A stretch of DNA of 64,000 nt from Zingiber officinale (GCF_018446385.1 NC_055996.1:124903750-124967749); one strand, 5' to 3'; numbered from the stretch's first letter, positions 1 through 11,461 are shown. The notes: generated from the sequence alone by a model not told the origin. Numbers and translations: made by a program.

Positions 1-5
1 TCTCT

Positions 6-95
6 ATGCAGCAGGAAATTGGATCGCTGGTTTTGGATTCAGCGGCAGTTCCTCCACCGGCGATGAATGGCGACCCCCAGACGGCGGAAGTTTAA
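6..95 (+). other. Possible uORF overlapping the TAF8-like start
   Basis: An ATG at 6 opens a 29-codon frame that ends with TAA at 93-95, past the TAF8-like ATG at 67 and in a different frame. If the transcript includes position 6, ribosomes starting there would bypass the main start, which is a known way of lowering translation. The transcript start is not known, so this is inference. Confidence 0.3.
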
Positions 96-768
96 GGCGG
101 AGGAGCGGCCTCAACCATCACCAACTGCCCCTTCTCTTTCTGCCTTCGACGCCGATGTCTCCAAGGTCGCCGTCGCGCAGATCTGCCTCTCCGCGGGATA
201 CTCCGCGGCGGAGCCTTCCGCCCTCCGCGCGCTCTCCGACATCTCCGCCCGATACCTCCAGGCCCTCGGTTTCGCCGCCGCGTCCGTGGCGGCCGCTCAC
301 CGACGCACCGAGTCCAATCTTCTCGACCTTGTGCGGGCGATCGAGGATCTCAGCGCCGCGACGGGCTTCCCGGGCGGCTCCGACCCGGCGGGGCAGCCGC
401 TCCGTTCTGGGGCACTCAGGGAATTAAAGGAGTTTGTGGGGTCAGTGGAGGAGATTCCTTTTTCGAAGCCGATTCCTCTGGAGGGGCAGGGGAAAGCGCA
501 CAGAGAGACGTGGAGGAGCTTCGCGGCGGCGGGCAGGGAGCCGCCCTTCCGGCACGTGCCGCGGTGGCTGCCGTGCTTCCCTGAAGAACCGGTGGATGGG
601 GGTAAGAAAGAGACGGAGATAGAGATCGCGATAAGACCTTCGATGGAGGAGGAAGAAGGGAAAACGGCGGTGGAGTTGCCGGCTGAGAGGGAAAAGGTTA
701 GGTTTCGGCTAGGTGTTGGAAAAGGCAGCAGTGCACTATGCGACGGAAAAGATTTGATGAGGGGTTAA
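67..768 (+). CDS. TAF8: TAF8-like TFIID subunit (histone-fold protein)
   Basis: Intronless 233-aa open frame. Residues about 28-100 look like the bromodomain-associated histone fold of plant TAF8 (for example KVAVAQICLSAGY, ALRALSDISARYL and the RTESNLLDLVRAIEDL stretch). Residues about 158-172 (HVPRWLPCFPEEP) resemble the short proline- and tryptophan-containing motif that follows the fold in TAF8. By family knowledge, TAF8 pairs with TAF10 in the nuclear TFIID complex during RNA polymerase II initiation. The protein is somewhat short for the family, with a variable acidic C-terminus. The ATG at 67 is the first in this frame, but an overlapping upstream frame starts at 6. GC-rich codon use contrasts with the AT-rich flank. 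The window begins only 66 bases upstream, so promoter and 5' leader cannot be judged. Family assignment is good; whether it is the main TAF8 or a paralogue is unknown. Confidence 0.78.
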   Translation: MATPRRRKFKAEERPQPSPTAPSLSAFDADVSKVAVAQICLSAGYSAAEPSALRALSDISARYLQALGFAAASVAAAHRRTESNLLDLVRAIEDLSAATGFPGGSDPAGQPLRSGALRELKEFVGSVEEIPFSKPIPLEGQGKAHRETWRSFAAAGREPPFRHVPRWLPCFPEEPVDGGKKETEIEIAIRPSMEEEEGKTAVELPAEREKVRFRLGVGKGSSALCDGKDLMRG

Positions 769-2009
769 AAGTAAATTTCAATTGATATGAGGGTGGATAT
801 ATTATTAATTATTTTTTTGGAGATGGATTCGAACTTTTGTCGCGTGGAATGGCGATCCGCAGCGAGACCATCGTTGTCGACGACGCTGTTTTGCAGATAC
901 GCAATTCGATATTTTATTAATTTATTTAAGTTTGATTTAAATCTTTTCTTTTTTGAATTTTTCTAAGTTTATTAAAATGACTTATTGAATTGGTTTGTTC
1001 GATGTGTTTAGGGACACGGTTCCTCCCACTCTTTTACGTTGGTTATCGATTTTTTAAGATTTTGTTTTTATTTTTTTTTTAATATCAATTACCAACTTTT
1101 AAAAAAATATATATAAATTTTAAACTCTAGAACTCTAAACGTTAAATTCTAGACCCTAAAAAATTGATAATTGACTATACTGACAGGATCGGTAAATATA
1201 TTTATATCGTTTTGTATAAGAAAAGGTATAGCTCAATCCTTTTGCTTGAATATGACTTTTGGTATCTTTAGAATGATTTTCTCACCGACAATAATTTGAA
1301 TTCCTCCTCCAAATTAGTTAGTCCAATAATGATGATTCACTCTGTAAAATTTTAATTAAAACAAGATGCATTATTTGGTTGTCAACACTACTTTCATATT
1401 TTGAGGGATTTCTACTGAAAAGCAAAGTTTCTAAGCCGCATTTGTATGTTCTTCCTCCTTTATAGAGTAAACAATATATTAAGAGAAAATATTTGGCAGA
1501 TATTTCTGGTGATAGTTCATTGATTTGGTACAGTTGTAGCGTTTAGTATATCATATCAAATCTAGTTTGTTTCTATTTATTTCTTTCATCAAAAGACTCT
1601 CTTTAAATTATTGATTGTTATATTAGGATAATTTATACCCTGAGATAATAGTGCAGCGATCAGATACCTTCTCAATTATTCAAACATTTAAAAATTGAGT
1701 TTCAATTTAGGTGAATTAATAAATAATTTTTTTAAAATGATAGTTTACATAAGAATGCTGAGTTATTAGTCATCCACTGCGAGCAATTTTTTATTATCCT
1801 GATAGCTGGTGAAAAATTTATGTGAGATTGGATTGGTCACTTTTAAGATTAGTTGACGTAAACTGATATTTAGTGGCAACTAAAAAAATTAGGGTAGTTT
1901 AAACAAAAAAAGATTAATTTTTAACACATTTAGATGATCTTACTTGTATGTGTTAAATGATATTTTATAGATGATTTTCTTGATTTGGTTAGTAGTAATG
2001 TTTTATATT
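769..2009. other. AT-rich flank, no gene seen
   Basis: AT-rich DNA downstream of the TAF8-like gene. There is no long open frame, no RNA gene and no clear element boundary. It presumably holds the 3' untranslated region at its left edge. Confidence 0.5.
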
Positions 2010-3468
2010 AAAAGGGTGTATCCAATCAAGAGATTGAATGACTTTTATTGACTTTTTATAATGGAGACTTTTGTAGAGTTGATAGATTTTTATTGACTTT
2101 TATAGAATCTTAAATAGTTGTGAAAGAATTCAATGGAGTTCTATAGACTTTTTTGCTAGACTTTTATAGACATTTGTAAATTTTATGGGAACTTATAGAT
2201 TTAAGGGATGTATTCAATCTTGGAAAAGTGTAGGTGGCCATGGTCTCACACGATATTTATTTTCAAATAAAACCTAAATAGCTAATTAAATTTATTTTTT
2301 AATAAAATAATAAATGACATATTTGTCCATAATTTTTTTCTTCAACTTTTTATACCTTTATCTTATTTTGGCTAAAAACAAAAAGAGGATAACGCCTCAA
2401 TTTGCAATTTAAAAAAAACTTTAATAATATAATTTTAAATCCAACAATACTATAATAATTTTGAATGTTTTTATTTATAAATTTAATTCAAATTATCATG
2501 AAAGGTTGTTCAACCCTTTAATTTGGTCAAATTTTTAATTAAGTGTTGAATTAATAAATTTGATTTGTAATAAAATTATTAAAATAAATATATATAAATA
2601 TATATAATTTATTTAGGAATTTTTAAGATTTAAATAAATTTTATAGAATATTTTTAGAGTCGAATTTCATTAGACTTTATTAAATTATCTATTAATTAAG
2701 TTGAGAATTAATTTGATTTATTAATATATATTTTACATTAAAACCTAATGTCTCAAGTTTCTCTTCCTTATACGCACAGCGCCACTGTCCAAATCGACTT
2801 CGACCTGCTCGCAAGTAGCTGACGGAAGCATCATCGACCACCTCAAACAATTTTTTTTTTGTTTATTTTCCTCCTTTCCGACACACCGCAAGCTTCACCT
2901 GATGACACTCCTCATTGTTTCCCATCACGAGCAACCGAAGAAAATTCTCTGCCCATAGCCTACCACCGTGAGCCGCCATCGAAGAAAAGGTTGCAAGCGG
3001 CTGTCGTTTCATTCCGACCGTTTCGATCCATTATTTTGCCTTTATAACATCGAAAAACGGTGTTTCAGAGGACTCTCAGCTTCGCATAAAATGTATGCTG
3101 AGTGGTTGATGCAGGTCACCGAGAGGTTGAACAAGGACAAGACCTTTTAGATCAAAAAGATAATCAAAATCGAGGAGTGGGAAGAGAAAGGACTTATTCA
3201 TAAAAAATTAACGCGATTTGAAGTTGATAGAAATTTGGGTGAAGAGAAGACTTTTTATTTTATTTTTAAAGTTATTTTTTCGTAGAGTTTTAAAAAGTAA
3301 GTTTGAATACCACATAACTTTTTAAAAATCTATAAAAATCTAATTTTAATACCACTAGATTTCTATAAAGTTTATGAAAGCCTAAATTGAATACTCCTAG
3401 ATTTTTAAAATTCATAAAAGTCATTCAAAGTAATTAAAAGTCTAACATTGAATACACCTCCTTAAATT
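2010..3468. mobile_element. MITE-like or non-autonomous DNA element, decayed
   Basis: The left end (about 2010) reads AAGGGTGTATCCAATC and the right end (about 3450-3468) reads GAATACACCTCCTT, giving imperfect terminal inverted repeats. Between them are many variants of an ACTTTTATAGA-type motif in both orientations. A second similar end (GGGATGTATTCAATC) at about 2214 suggests nesting of two related copies. A more GC-rich stretch at about 2760-3200 looks unlike the rest and may be captured sequence. I could not fix a target duplication, so superfamily is left open. Confidence 0.4.
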
Positions 3469-3519
3469 ATAATAATTATTTTGGCTTGCAATATTCGATG
3501 GCAACACTAATTCCATTCA

Positions 3520-6450
3520 TGAAATGATTTAACTCATATTTAAATCTTCTTCCTCCTTTTTTTACATGAATGAGAAATAAATATCTAATTCTTATTTTAA
3601 AAATTTATAAACCTCAATATATTTGATGAAATTTATCTTTGAGGTTATTAATATGATCAAGAGTTCGATATAAATATATAGAAATTTATTTCATGTCATT
3701 GCTAGCTCTCTAGTATTATCTTCCAATTTTAGGACGCATTTCTTTTTTTTTAAAAAAAAAAAAAGAATTTTGGGATGAATTTATAAATTCATCTCAAATT
3801 TGGGACAAACTTGAAAATTCATTGTCAATTTGGGACGAATTTCAAAATTCATTCCAAAATTTTAATTTTTCAAAAATCAAAATAAATGCATCCAAAATAT
3901 GGAAGATGTACCTAGAGGTCTCGGAATGACATGAAATGTATTCCAATGTATTTGTATCGATCTCATGATCACATTAATGACTCATATATCTAATATAATT
4001 TTTTTATAGTAAATTAATTAGATCGACTTTATAAATCCTATGACTTTGTGAAAAAGAAATAGAGTTTAAAAATGTTAAAGTCATTTTGATATCAAAAAAT
4101 TAATGATCTAAATGTATTGGGTGAAATTAATGTTTGAGACCATTAAATATTAATATGATTAGGAGATTGATATGAACTTATAGAAACCTATTTAATGTCA
4201 TTCCGAGATCAGTATGTTCATCTTCTGCATTTTGAAAGCATTTATTTTGATTTTTGAAAATTTTAAATTTTGGGACGAATTTGGAAATTCGTTCACAATT
4301 TTCTCTTTTAAAAAATACATCCTAAAATTAGAAGATTACCCTAGAAAGCTCGGGATAACATTAAACAAGTTCCTATGTGTTCATATTGATCTTCGGATCA
4401 GATTAATAACCACAAACATTAATTTCACTCAATATATTAAGGTTCATATCTTTTTTAACACGAATAAGTAATAAATATATAATTTTTGTTCAAAAGATTT
4501 ATGAACCTCAATATATTGAGTAAAATTCATCTTTGAGATTAGTAATGTGATCAGAAGATCGATACAAACACATATAAACTTATTTCATATCATTCCGAAT
4601 TTTAGTTATCTTCCATTTTTATGATGCATTTTTTTTTAAAAAAAAAATTAGGATGAATTTGGAAATTCATCCCAAATTTAGGATGAACTTGGAAATTCAT
4701 CGCCAATTTGGGACGAACTTTGAAATTCATCCCAATTTTTTTTTAAATTCAAAATAAATATGTCCAAAATGTGGAAGATGAACCTAGAGAATTCAGAATA
4801 ATATTAAACAAGTTCCTATGTATTTATATTGATCGTCTTATCACATTAATGGCCTCAAACATTAATTTCCCAATGCATTTAGATTAGTAATTTATGGATA
4901 TCAAATTTATTTTAACATTTTCAAACTCTAACTCTTTTTTAATTTAACTATGAAAAAATTATATTAGATATTTGAGTTCATTAATGTAATTGATACGAAT
5001 AAATAGAAACTTGTTTCATATTATTCCGAGATCTCTATGTTCATCTTTGACATTTTGGACACATTTATTTTAATTTTTGAAAAATTAAAATTCTGGAATG
5101 AATTTGGAAATTTGTCTCAAATTGGCGACTAATTTCCAAGTTCATCCCAAATTTGGGATGAATTTCCAAATTCATCCCAATTTTTTTTTTTAAAAAGATA
5201 TGCTTCCTAAAATTGGAAGATAATTCTAGAAAAGTTGGAATGACATGAAACAATCATTTTCCTCATCACATTAATTGCCTGAAACATGACTTTCACCTAA
5301 TATATTGTGGTTCATAAGTTTTTTTTAACTCTAATGAGAAATAAATATCTACTTCTTGTTCTAAAAATTTATAAAGCCAAGTTTTGGGATGTTCAAGCTT
5401 GTTTGATAAGGTAACCGAGTCGAGCTGACCTTAAAATGAATCAAACTTTTAAAATGATTGTTCAAGTTTGACTTAGTTTATTTTTTATGAGCTTGAGTTT
5501 GTTTGAAACTTGAGTTGAGCTTGGTTCATTTAGATATTATCGAACTCTCAATTCAAGGTTGGCTTGAACTTGGCTCGTTTAGATTTTATTGAGCTCTCAA
5601 TTTAAACTTGTTTTATTGTTTGAAACTTTTAATTATTTAATTAGATTTGGAACTTGATAATTTAAACTTATTTGTTTATTTTATTTTATTATTTATTTAG
5701 CATATTGAAAAGAGTTTTATTAATGAATATGTTTTGTGAACATTATTCACGAACGTTATTCACGAACGTTAACGAGCTGAATACATATGTATTCAAGATT
5801 ATTTGTTTAATTAATCTTGTGTATATTGAACGAATATAAACAATCTCTTAACAAGCTGAACATAAAACTTGTTCATGAACGTTTGGTTCATTTACAGCTC
5901 TATTTATGTCATTCCGGGCTCTTTAGGGTCATCTTCCATTTTTACGATACATTTTTTTCTTTTTTTTTAAAAAAAAAAATTGGAACAAATTTAGAAATTC
6001 GTCCCAAATTTAGGACGCACTTGGAAATTCGTTGCCAATTGGGACAAATTTCTAAATTCATCCCAAAATTTTAATTTTTTAAAAAATTAAAATAAATGTG
6101 TTAAAAATGAGGAAGATAAACCTAAAAAACTCGGAATGACAAAAAATAAGTTCTTATTGTTCGTATCTTCTGATCACATCAATTGCCTCAAACATCAATT
6201 CACCCAATTATTTGATATCAATAATTTTTAGAATTAGAATTAGATTTTTCATGCTAATTCATTTTTAAAAAAATTATGAAATAGTTAATATATTAAATGG
6301 AATTAATATTTGATGTCATTTATATTATTTGGGGATTGATACGAATATATAAGAATTTATTTCATATTATTCCGAGATCTTTAGGGTCATCTGCCCCCAT
6401 TTAGGAATATTTTCTTTTTTATTTTTAAAAAAATAAATTTGCAACAAATC
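3520..6450. repeat. Higher-order array of foldback (long inverted repeat) units
   Basis: At least six diverged copies of a 330-390 bp palindromic unit: A about 3612-4000, B about 4107-4441, C about 4505-4882, D about 4955-5313, E about 5905-6221 (left arm missing), F about 6290-6440 (right half missing). Each has outer arms of the type CATGTCATTCCGAG / CTCGGAATGACATG and an inner core of GGGATGAATTT / AAATTCATCCC. Two spacer types alternate between copies, so the real repeat is a dimer of about 890 bp (A starts 3612, C starts 4505). Copy E is interrupted on its left by the AT-rich insertion at 5390-5900. Confidence 0.6.
5385..5904. mobile_element. AT-rich insertion (non-autonomous element)
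   Basis: Interrupts the foldback array between copies D and E. It carries recurring GAGCTTG-, GAACGTT- and TTCATGAACG-type motifs, including ATTCACGAACGTT twice in a row near 5743-5770. Related sequence flanks the hAT element at about 46080-46234 and 47539-47680. Ends were not resolved. Confidence 0.35.
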
Positions 6451-6460
6451 AACATATTCG

Positions 6461-6720
6461 TTGCCAATCGGCTGCGATGGGCGACAGCAGGCAGGCGACG
6501 ACCAGCGGACAACGGTGGCGGACGGTGATCGGCGGTCGACGATTGACAGCGATAGTGGTGGCCGATTGTTGGCGGTCGGCGGCGGCCGGCGACCGGCGGC
6601 AACCGGCTGCGGCCGGCGGCGGCCGGCGGCGGCCGGCAACCGGTGGCGGCCGGCGACCGGCGGCTGCCGGCGGCGGCCGGCGACGAAGGTCGGCGACCGG
6701 TGGCGGTCGACAACAGACTA
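6461..6720. repeat. GC-rich minisatellite of CCGGCGGC-type units
   Basis: About 260 bp of almost pure G/C built from short degenerate units such as GGCGGCCGGC and GCGACCGGCGG, set in sequence that is otherwise AT-rich. It replaces the right half of foldback copy F. Open frames on both strands here are low-complexity by-products. Confidence 0.6.
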
Positions 6721-6945
6721 AGGGTATATTCGGCATTTAAACTTTGGTGAAATAATGACCTCGTAATGTAATCGGATTACATAGCATTTGCTTTGTAATC
6801 CAGATTACAAATTTTCACTACCTTTTGTAATCCAGATTACATTACATTACAAGTTTTAAATCAAACCAAATAAAATAATCGACTTTGTAATGTAATCTGA
6901 ATTACATTACAAGGTAGATTACATGCTACCAAACGTAACCTTATA
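6721..6945. mobile_element. Small MITE-like element with GTAATC..GATTAC palindromes
   Basis: Left end TAAGGGTATATTCGG and right end CCAAACGTAACCTTA are imperfectly inverted. The interior repeats GTAATC/GATTAC motifs in both orientations at least seven times, which would allow extensive self-pairing. Superfamily not assigned. Confidence 0.45.
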
Positions 6946-7471
6946 GTATTCTAATATTATAGATAAACATTAATGTGTTTTCTGTGCATGATTTAGTTTT
7001 TCGACACAGGTGATGTTTATCACTCTCATTTTATTTTTATCATTAGTTAATATTAAAAAAAAACAATTCTAAGATTTTTTTTGTAAATCAGAATAAAAAT
7101 TTGACAAATAATTTTCTTTCTGTCCTTTTTCTCAATTTTCAAGTAAAATACGAATAAAACCATTCAACATATGCTTTGGAAACAAAAATAATAATAATAA
7201 TAATAACACAGAATTATATGGATCGACCATACAAGCATTTGCTAATAATATTAGGATTATGGATCGATCATACAAGCATGTGCTAATAATTTTGTTTGCA
7301 GTTGAACCGTACCATAAGAAATTATCATATAAAATTTTAAGCTCAAAACTCAGCTCATCTAGCTATATCTTTCCTCATATCTTCATCACTTATACTAAGA
7401 TTAGTAGTTTATTTAACTCTTTTATAGGATACTGAAGATATGAATAAATCATCCTTTTACCACATGTACTT
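6946..7471. other. AT-rich intergenic DNA
   Basis: Lies between the MITE and the 3' end of the AOX gene. Contains a short ATA-type microsatellite at about 7187-7206 and a near-duplicate pair at about 7219 and 7261 (GGATCGACCATACAAGCAT / GGATCGATCATACAAGCAT). No gene recognised. Confidence 0.5.
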
Positions 7472-7477
7472 TTTATT
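7472..7477 (-). terminator. Candidate poly(A) signal of the AOX gene
   Basis: AATAAA on the minus strand about 105 bases downstream of the AOX stop codon. Position is plausible for a plant gene, but the hexamer is common in AT-rich DNA. Confidence 0.3.
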
Positions 7478-7581
7478 AAGAATCTGGACTAAGAGTTATT
7501 ATTAATTTTTAATAACGGTAATCTAGGTTTTAAGATTCAATTACTATATATATAGCGGTCCCTTCCATCCTTCCATCATCA

Positions 7582-8781
7582 TCAATGATAGCCGACCGGA
7601 GCCGGCAGCTCTCTCAGCTCACGTCCCTTGTAATGGATATCCTGATCATAAAAAACAAGTTTAAATTAAGAAATGAGAACAGAGCAAGAAGAAACTGAAG
7701 CAGCTAGCTAGCGCGCGGTGTAAGTTGTTGAAAGAAAATCATTTAACTTACGGAGGCGAAGTGGTTGACGTCGCGGTGGTGGGCCTCGTCGGCGCGGACG
7801 ACCGTGACGACGTCCTTGAGGGTGGCGTCCGCCGGGAGGCGCCAGTAGTCGATGGCTATGGCAGGAGCCGGCACGTTCTCGATCTCGCCGGCCTCCAAGT
7901 CCTTGAGGAACTCCGTGTAGGAGTGGATGGCCTCCTCCTCCAGGTATCCCACCATGCGGTGCGCCAGCTTGGGCGAGAGCAGGTACGTCGCGAAGTAGAC
8001 GTTGAAGAAGACGCCCTGCACCGCCACCACCAGCGTACGCTCGTACCACCGCGGCTTCGACAACTCCATGAACGTCATCAGGTGCATCCGCTCGTTCTCC
8101 GCCTCGTCCAGCAGCGCCCGGATCCACCCGCCGCTCTGCTCGAACCGCCGCAGCGACTGCAGGTGCAGCACCAACCCGCCCACCATCCCCGGCACCGCCG
8201 CCACCGTCTCCAGCATCATCGCCCGGCAACCGTACCTCCTCTGCCATTGCAACAATATTTCACTGATAATTTAATAAAGCAGATAAAATAATTCAATTTA
8301 TATATGTATTTTTCTAATACCTTGAAGAAAATATCCGTCGGTACTCGGAGCGCCTTCACGAGCCCGAGAGCCATCTTCTCCCCCAACGTGGTCGGCACGT
8401 GGTGCTTTTTCAGGTCGATGGAGAGGTCGGAAGAGTACGTGTCCCATGGCTTTTTAATATACACATAAATAGAAGAAATTAACAACAGCAACAAAAAAAA
8501 AAAAAAAATCGATAATAAAAAAAATATCAGACCTTAAAGCAATTCCACTTCCACTCGGTGCCGTCCTCCTTGAGCAGCTTCGCAGGCGCCACCCCCCAGT
8601 AGCTGGCGACAGCCTTCTCCTCCCCCTGGGGCGCGGCAGTCACCTCGCCGCCGGCCGACGCGGCCGTGCTAAGCAGGCGCGGCGACGCAGACAGCCACGT
8701 GGATCCGTTAGGTGCTCGTCGGGCCGCCGCGATGCCGGCGGAGCCCGCAGAGAAGACGCGGCGGGCCAACCGAGAACTCAT
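7582..8781 (-). CDS. AOX1: Mitochondrial alternative oxidase, AOX1 type, four exons
   Basis: Exons on the minus strand: 8533-8781, 8321-8449, 7752-8240 and 7582-7641. All introns are phase 0 with GT..AG borders, and the product is 308 aa. The enzyme oxidises ubiquinol and reduces oxygen to water at the matrix face of the inner mitochondrial membrane, bypassing complexes III and IV. Residues 1-42 are Arg/Ser/Ala-rich with no acids until Glu46, like a transit peptide. The regulatory cysteines are present: C81 (KWNCFK) and C131 (RRYGCRAM). Di-iron ligands are intact: E137 (MMLE), E176-x-x-H179 (NERMH), the LEEE cluster at 226-229, and E278-x-x-H281 (DEAHH). The C-terminus ends PAPVGYH, as in plant AOX. 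The start at 8781 gives the targeting sequence and lies about 70 bases downstream of a TATA box. No defects seen, so probably functional. A tandem hairpin array lies upstream. Confidence 0.95.
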
Positions 8782-8848
8782 GGCTTTCTGGAACGGGGAA
8801 ACTAAAATTGAACCGGGAAGTAATGGTTTGGTTACGCGGAGCCGTAGG

Positions 8849-8856
8849 CTTTTATA
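8849..8856 (-). promoter_or_regulatory. TATA box of the AOX gene
   Basis: TATAAAAG on the minus strand, 68-75 bases upstream of the ATG. This predicts a transcript start near 8820 and a short 5' leader of about 40 bases. Confidence 0.65.
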
Positions 8857-9011
8857 GAGGACCGGTGGGTTAATTTTGAACCAGTTGATTGGTGTCGGCT
8901 TGGTTTGAGGGGAGTCGGTCAAATTCGGCAAAAAGGCAGTAAAATCGTGAATTTGATAGCGCAAATCTAATAATTAGAAAAATGAAATGATTTATTTTCT
9001 TGGGGACCAAG

Positions 9012-9719
9012 TCTCAGGCTGAATCCTCTGGACCGTAAAATACGGTCCAGAGGATGGATCAATTCACTTATAGGTAAAAATTTATGGACTCTATCTGTTA
9101 TACAGATAGGATCCTTAAGATTCCACCTATCAATAACCTCTGGTCCAGGAGTGGATCAGGAGTTGTGGTCTAGAGGATCCCATCCCAGTCTGAGGCCGGA
9201 TCCTCTGGACCGCAAAATACGGTCCAGAGGATGGATCACTTCATTTATAGGTGGAAATTCATGGACCCTACCTGTATAACAGGTAGAATCCATAAGATCC
9301 CACCTATCAACAACCCCTGGTCCAGGAGCGGATCAGGAGTTGCGGTCCAGAGGATCTCATCCCAATCTGAGGTCAGATCCTCTGGACCGCAAAGTACGGT
9401 CCAGAGGATGGACCACTTCACTTATATGTAGAAATTCATGGACTCTACCTATTATACAAGTAGGGTCTATAAAATCCCACCTATTAATAATCCCTGGTCC
9501 AGGAGTGGATCAGAAGTTGCGGTCCAGAGGATCCTATCCCAGTCTGAGGCCGGATCCTCTGGACCGCAAAGTACGATCCAGAGGATGGACCACTTCATTT
9601 ATAGGTGGAAATTCATGGACCCTATCTGTTATACAGGTAGAGTCTATAAGATTCTATCTATCAATAACCTCTAGTCTAGGAGTGAATCAGTAATTACGGT
9701 CTAGAGGATCCCATCCCAA
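9012..9719. repeat. Four 177-bp tandem units, each with a strong hairpin
   Basis: Units start at 9012, 9189, 9366 and 9543, exactly 177 bp apart. Each holds an inverted repeat: in unit 1, ATCCTCTGGACCGTA at 9023-9037 pairs perfectly with TACGGTCCAGAGGAT at 9041-9055 across a 3-nt loop. A third copy of the half-site (GGTCCAGAGGATC type) closes each unit. The array begins about 155 bp upstream of the AOX TATA box. Units differ by scattered substitutions but share their length. Confidence 0.88.
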
Positions 9720-10369
9720 GTAAGAGAGCCCTACGTGAGTAAGTTGGCCGATTCCACGAGGAATGAGAGAATTCCTCTATTATTAATATTTCTTTTTTTA
9801 TTTTACTAATAAAAAAAGAATATAAGATAATACGTTTTTATTAAATTTATATCACTTAAGCCTCTTGAATCACCGAGCCTCCTTTTTGATCTCCTAAACC
9901 TAAGACCAAATAAGATAAGTACCCAAATTAGTAGATTTTCCGACAAATTCTTTCAGTTAGACTTTTGAATTTATATATATTTTTGTTATTAGTAAAATTC
10001 TATTTTCGTAATAAATTGGATTAGAAAAATCACAATTCAATTCCAATTTGATTATTTTTATTTTAATAAAATTTTTATTTTTATTTACTATTAATAGCAT
10101 AATCTTTTATTATCGTATATGACGATTATTCCTCTAGGAATCTAAAGCAGAATGAACCTAATTTGCAAGTGAAAACTTTAGCGTTCTTAATTTCATAATA
10201 GCCATTTTTTTTTCAAAAAATTATTAAATTCATGGATTGGTTTTCAGAATGGTCCCACATACTTGAACTAAATCTATCCCACCCTTATAGAATGGGTTAC
10301 CTAGTTGAAAATCTTGACTACGATAATAAGTAAAATTTAATCAGTGGGGAATCAAACTACCTCTCATAA
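9720..10369. other. AT-rich intergenic DNA, no gene seen
   Basis: Begins with AGTAAGAGAGCCCTACG and passes into AT-rich sequence with no convincing open frame or repeat boundary. Confidence 0.4.
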
Positions 10370-10652
10370 TTTAATCAGTGGAGAAACGTGTAGGTAAGTC
10401 ATGTTTGACCAGACATTTGGGATTAGAAGACCAATAAGAAGTTGACACGAAGATGAAAAGTCTAAGTAAGTTATGGTTGACCAGACACTTGACTATTAGA
10501 AATCCAATAGGAAGTTGACATGAGAAGAAAAGTCTAAGTGAATCATTGAAAACTGGGCACTTGGCATGATAAGTGAAATCCAAGTGGATTATAAAGGATC
10601 AGACACTTGACATGAGAAGAGAAGTCCAAGTGAGTCATGAAGGACCAAACAC
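10370..10652 (+). repeat. Degenerate LTR minisatellite, left part
   Basis: Four to five diverged units of roughly 55-65 bp containing AAGTCYAAGTGAGTYATG and GGACCAGACACTTGRCATGAGAAG-like text. The same kind of text resumes after the Tourist-like MITE (11465 onward), so this is one repeat split by that insertion. Confidence 0.5.
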
Positions 10653-10655
10653 TTA

Positions 10656-11461
10656 GGGTGCGTTTGGTTCGGGGTTATTCTTGATAACCTTGGTTATCCA
10701 TCCAAGGTTATCAACAAAAACCTTGTTTGGTTTAGGTATTCGATGATTCCCGAGTAATGTTCCATGCCCGACAAGTCAGCAAAATGGTCATGCAGCCCGG
10801 AATCGGAAAACCTCAGAAAACTAAGGTTTTTCTTGATTCCGGGGTTAACGAATTTTTTTTACCAAAAATACCCTCCGATAAGAAAAAATATAGAAAAAAT
10901 GTAAAAAAATATTTAAAAATGTAAAAAAAAATAAAAAAATGTTTAAAAAATTTTAAAAAATAAATTTTTTTAAAAATATAAATTTTAAAAATAAAAAATA
11001 AAAAAATTTTAAAAATAAAAAAAATTAAAAATTTTAAAAATAAAAAATTAAAAAATAAAATAAATAAATAAAAAATAAAATTTTAAAAATGTAAAAAAAT
11101 AAAAAAATATATAAATATAAATAATATAAAAACATTAAAAAAATAAAAAAAAAACATAAAAAAAGTAAAAAAAAATATACCAGAAAAAGAAAAGTAAAAA
11201 AAACATAAAAAATATATAATAATAATTATTATTATTATTATTATAGTATTATGTATAGTTGATTTTGTAACTGAGGGTAATACAGTAAAATATTAAACTA
11301 AGATATTCATTAAAACCTTCAAACAAACAAGTTTTTGTTGTATTACCTATGTTGAACCAAACAACATTTGGTTATATTTTATTCCCCATAACCTTGGTTA
11401 TGTGATTACCTGGTAATCACATAACCAAGGTTATACATGATAACTTGAACCAAACGCACCC
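10656..11461. mobile_element. Tourist-like MITE (PIF/Harbinger type)
   Basis: Perfect 15-bp terminal inverted repeats: GGGTGCGTTTGGTTC at 10656 and GAACCAAACGCACCC ending at 11461. They are flanked by TTA target duplications at 10653-10655 and 11462-11464. Subterminal GATAACCTTGGTTATC-type palindromes occur at both ends. The 10860-11250 interior is low-complexity A-rich sequence with no coding capacity. The TTA duplication and terminal sequence fit PIF/Harbinger. Confidence 0.85.

Noticed and set aside
6367..6740. Overlapping Arg/Pro- and Gly-rich frames of 86-108 codons on both strands
   Set aside because: By-products of the GC-rich minisatellite, open in several frames at once.
7708..8291. 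Open frames of 179 and 188 codons over the AOX exon 3 region
   Set aside because: They are out-of-frame or antisense readings of the GC-rich AOX exon; the AOX frame has full domain and splice support.
9012..9719. CRISPR-like array
   Set aside because: Units are 177 bp without short repeats and unique spacers, and the setting is a plant nuclear genome.
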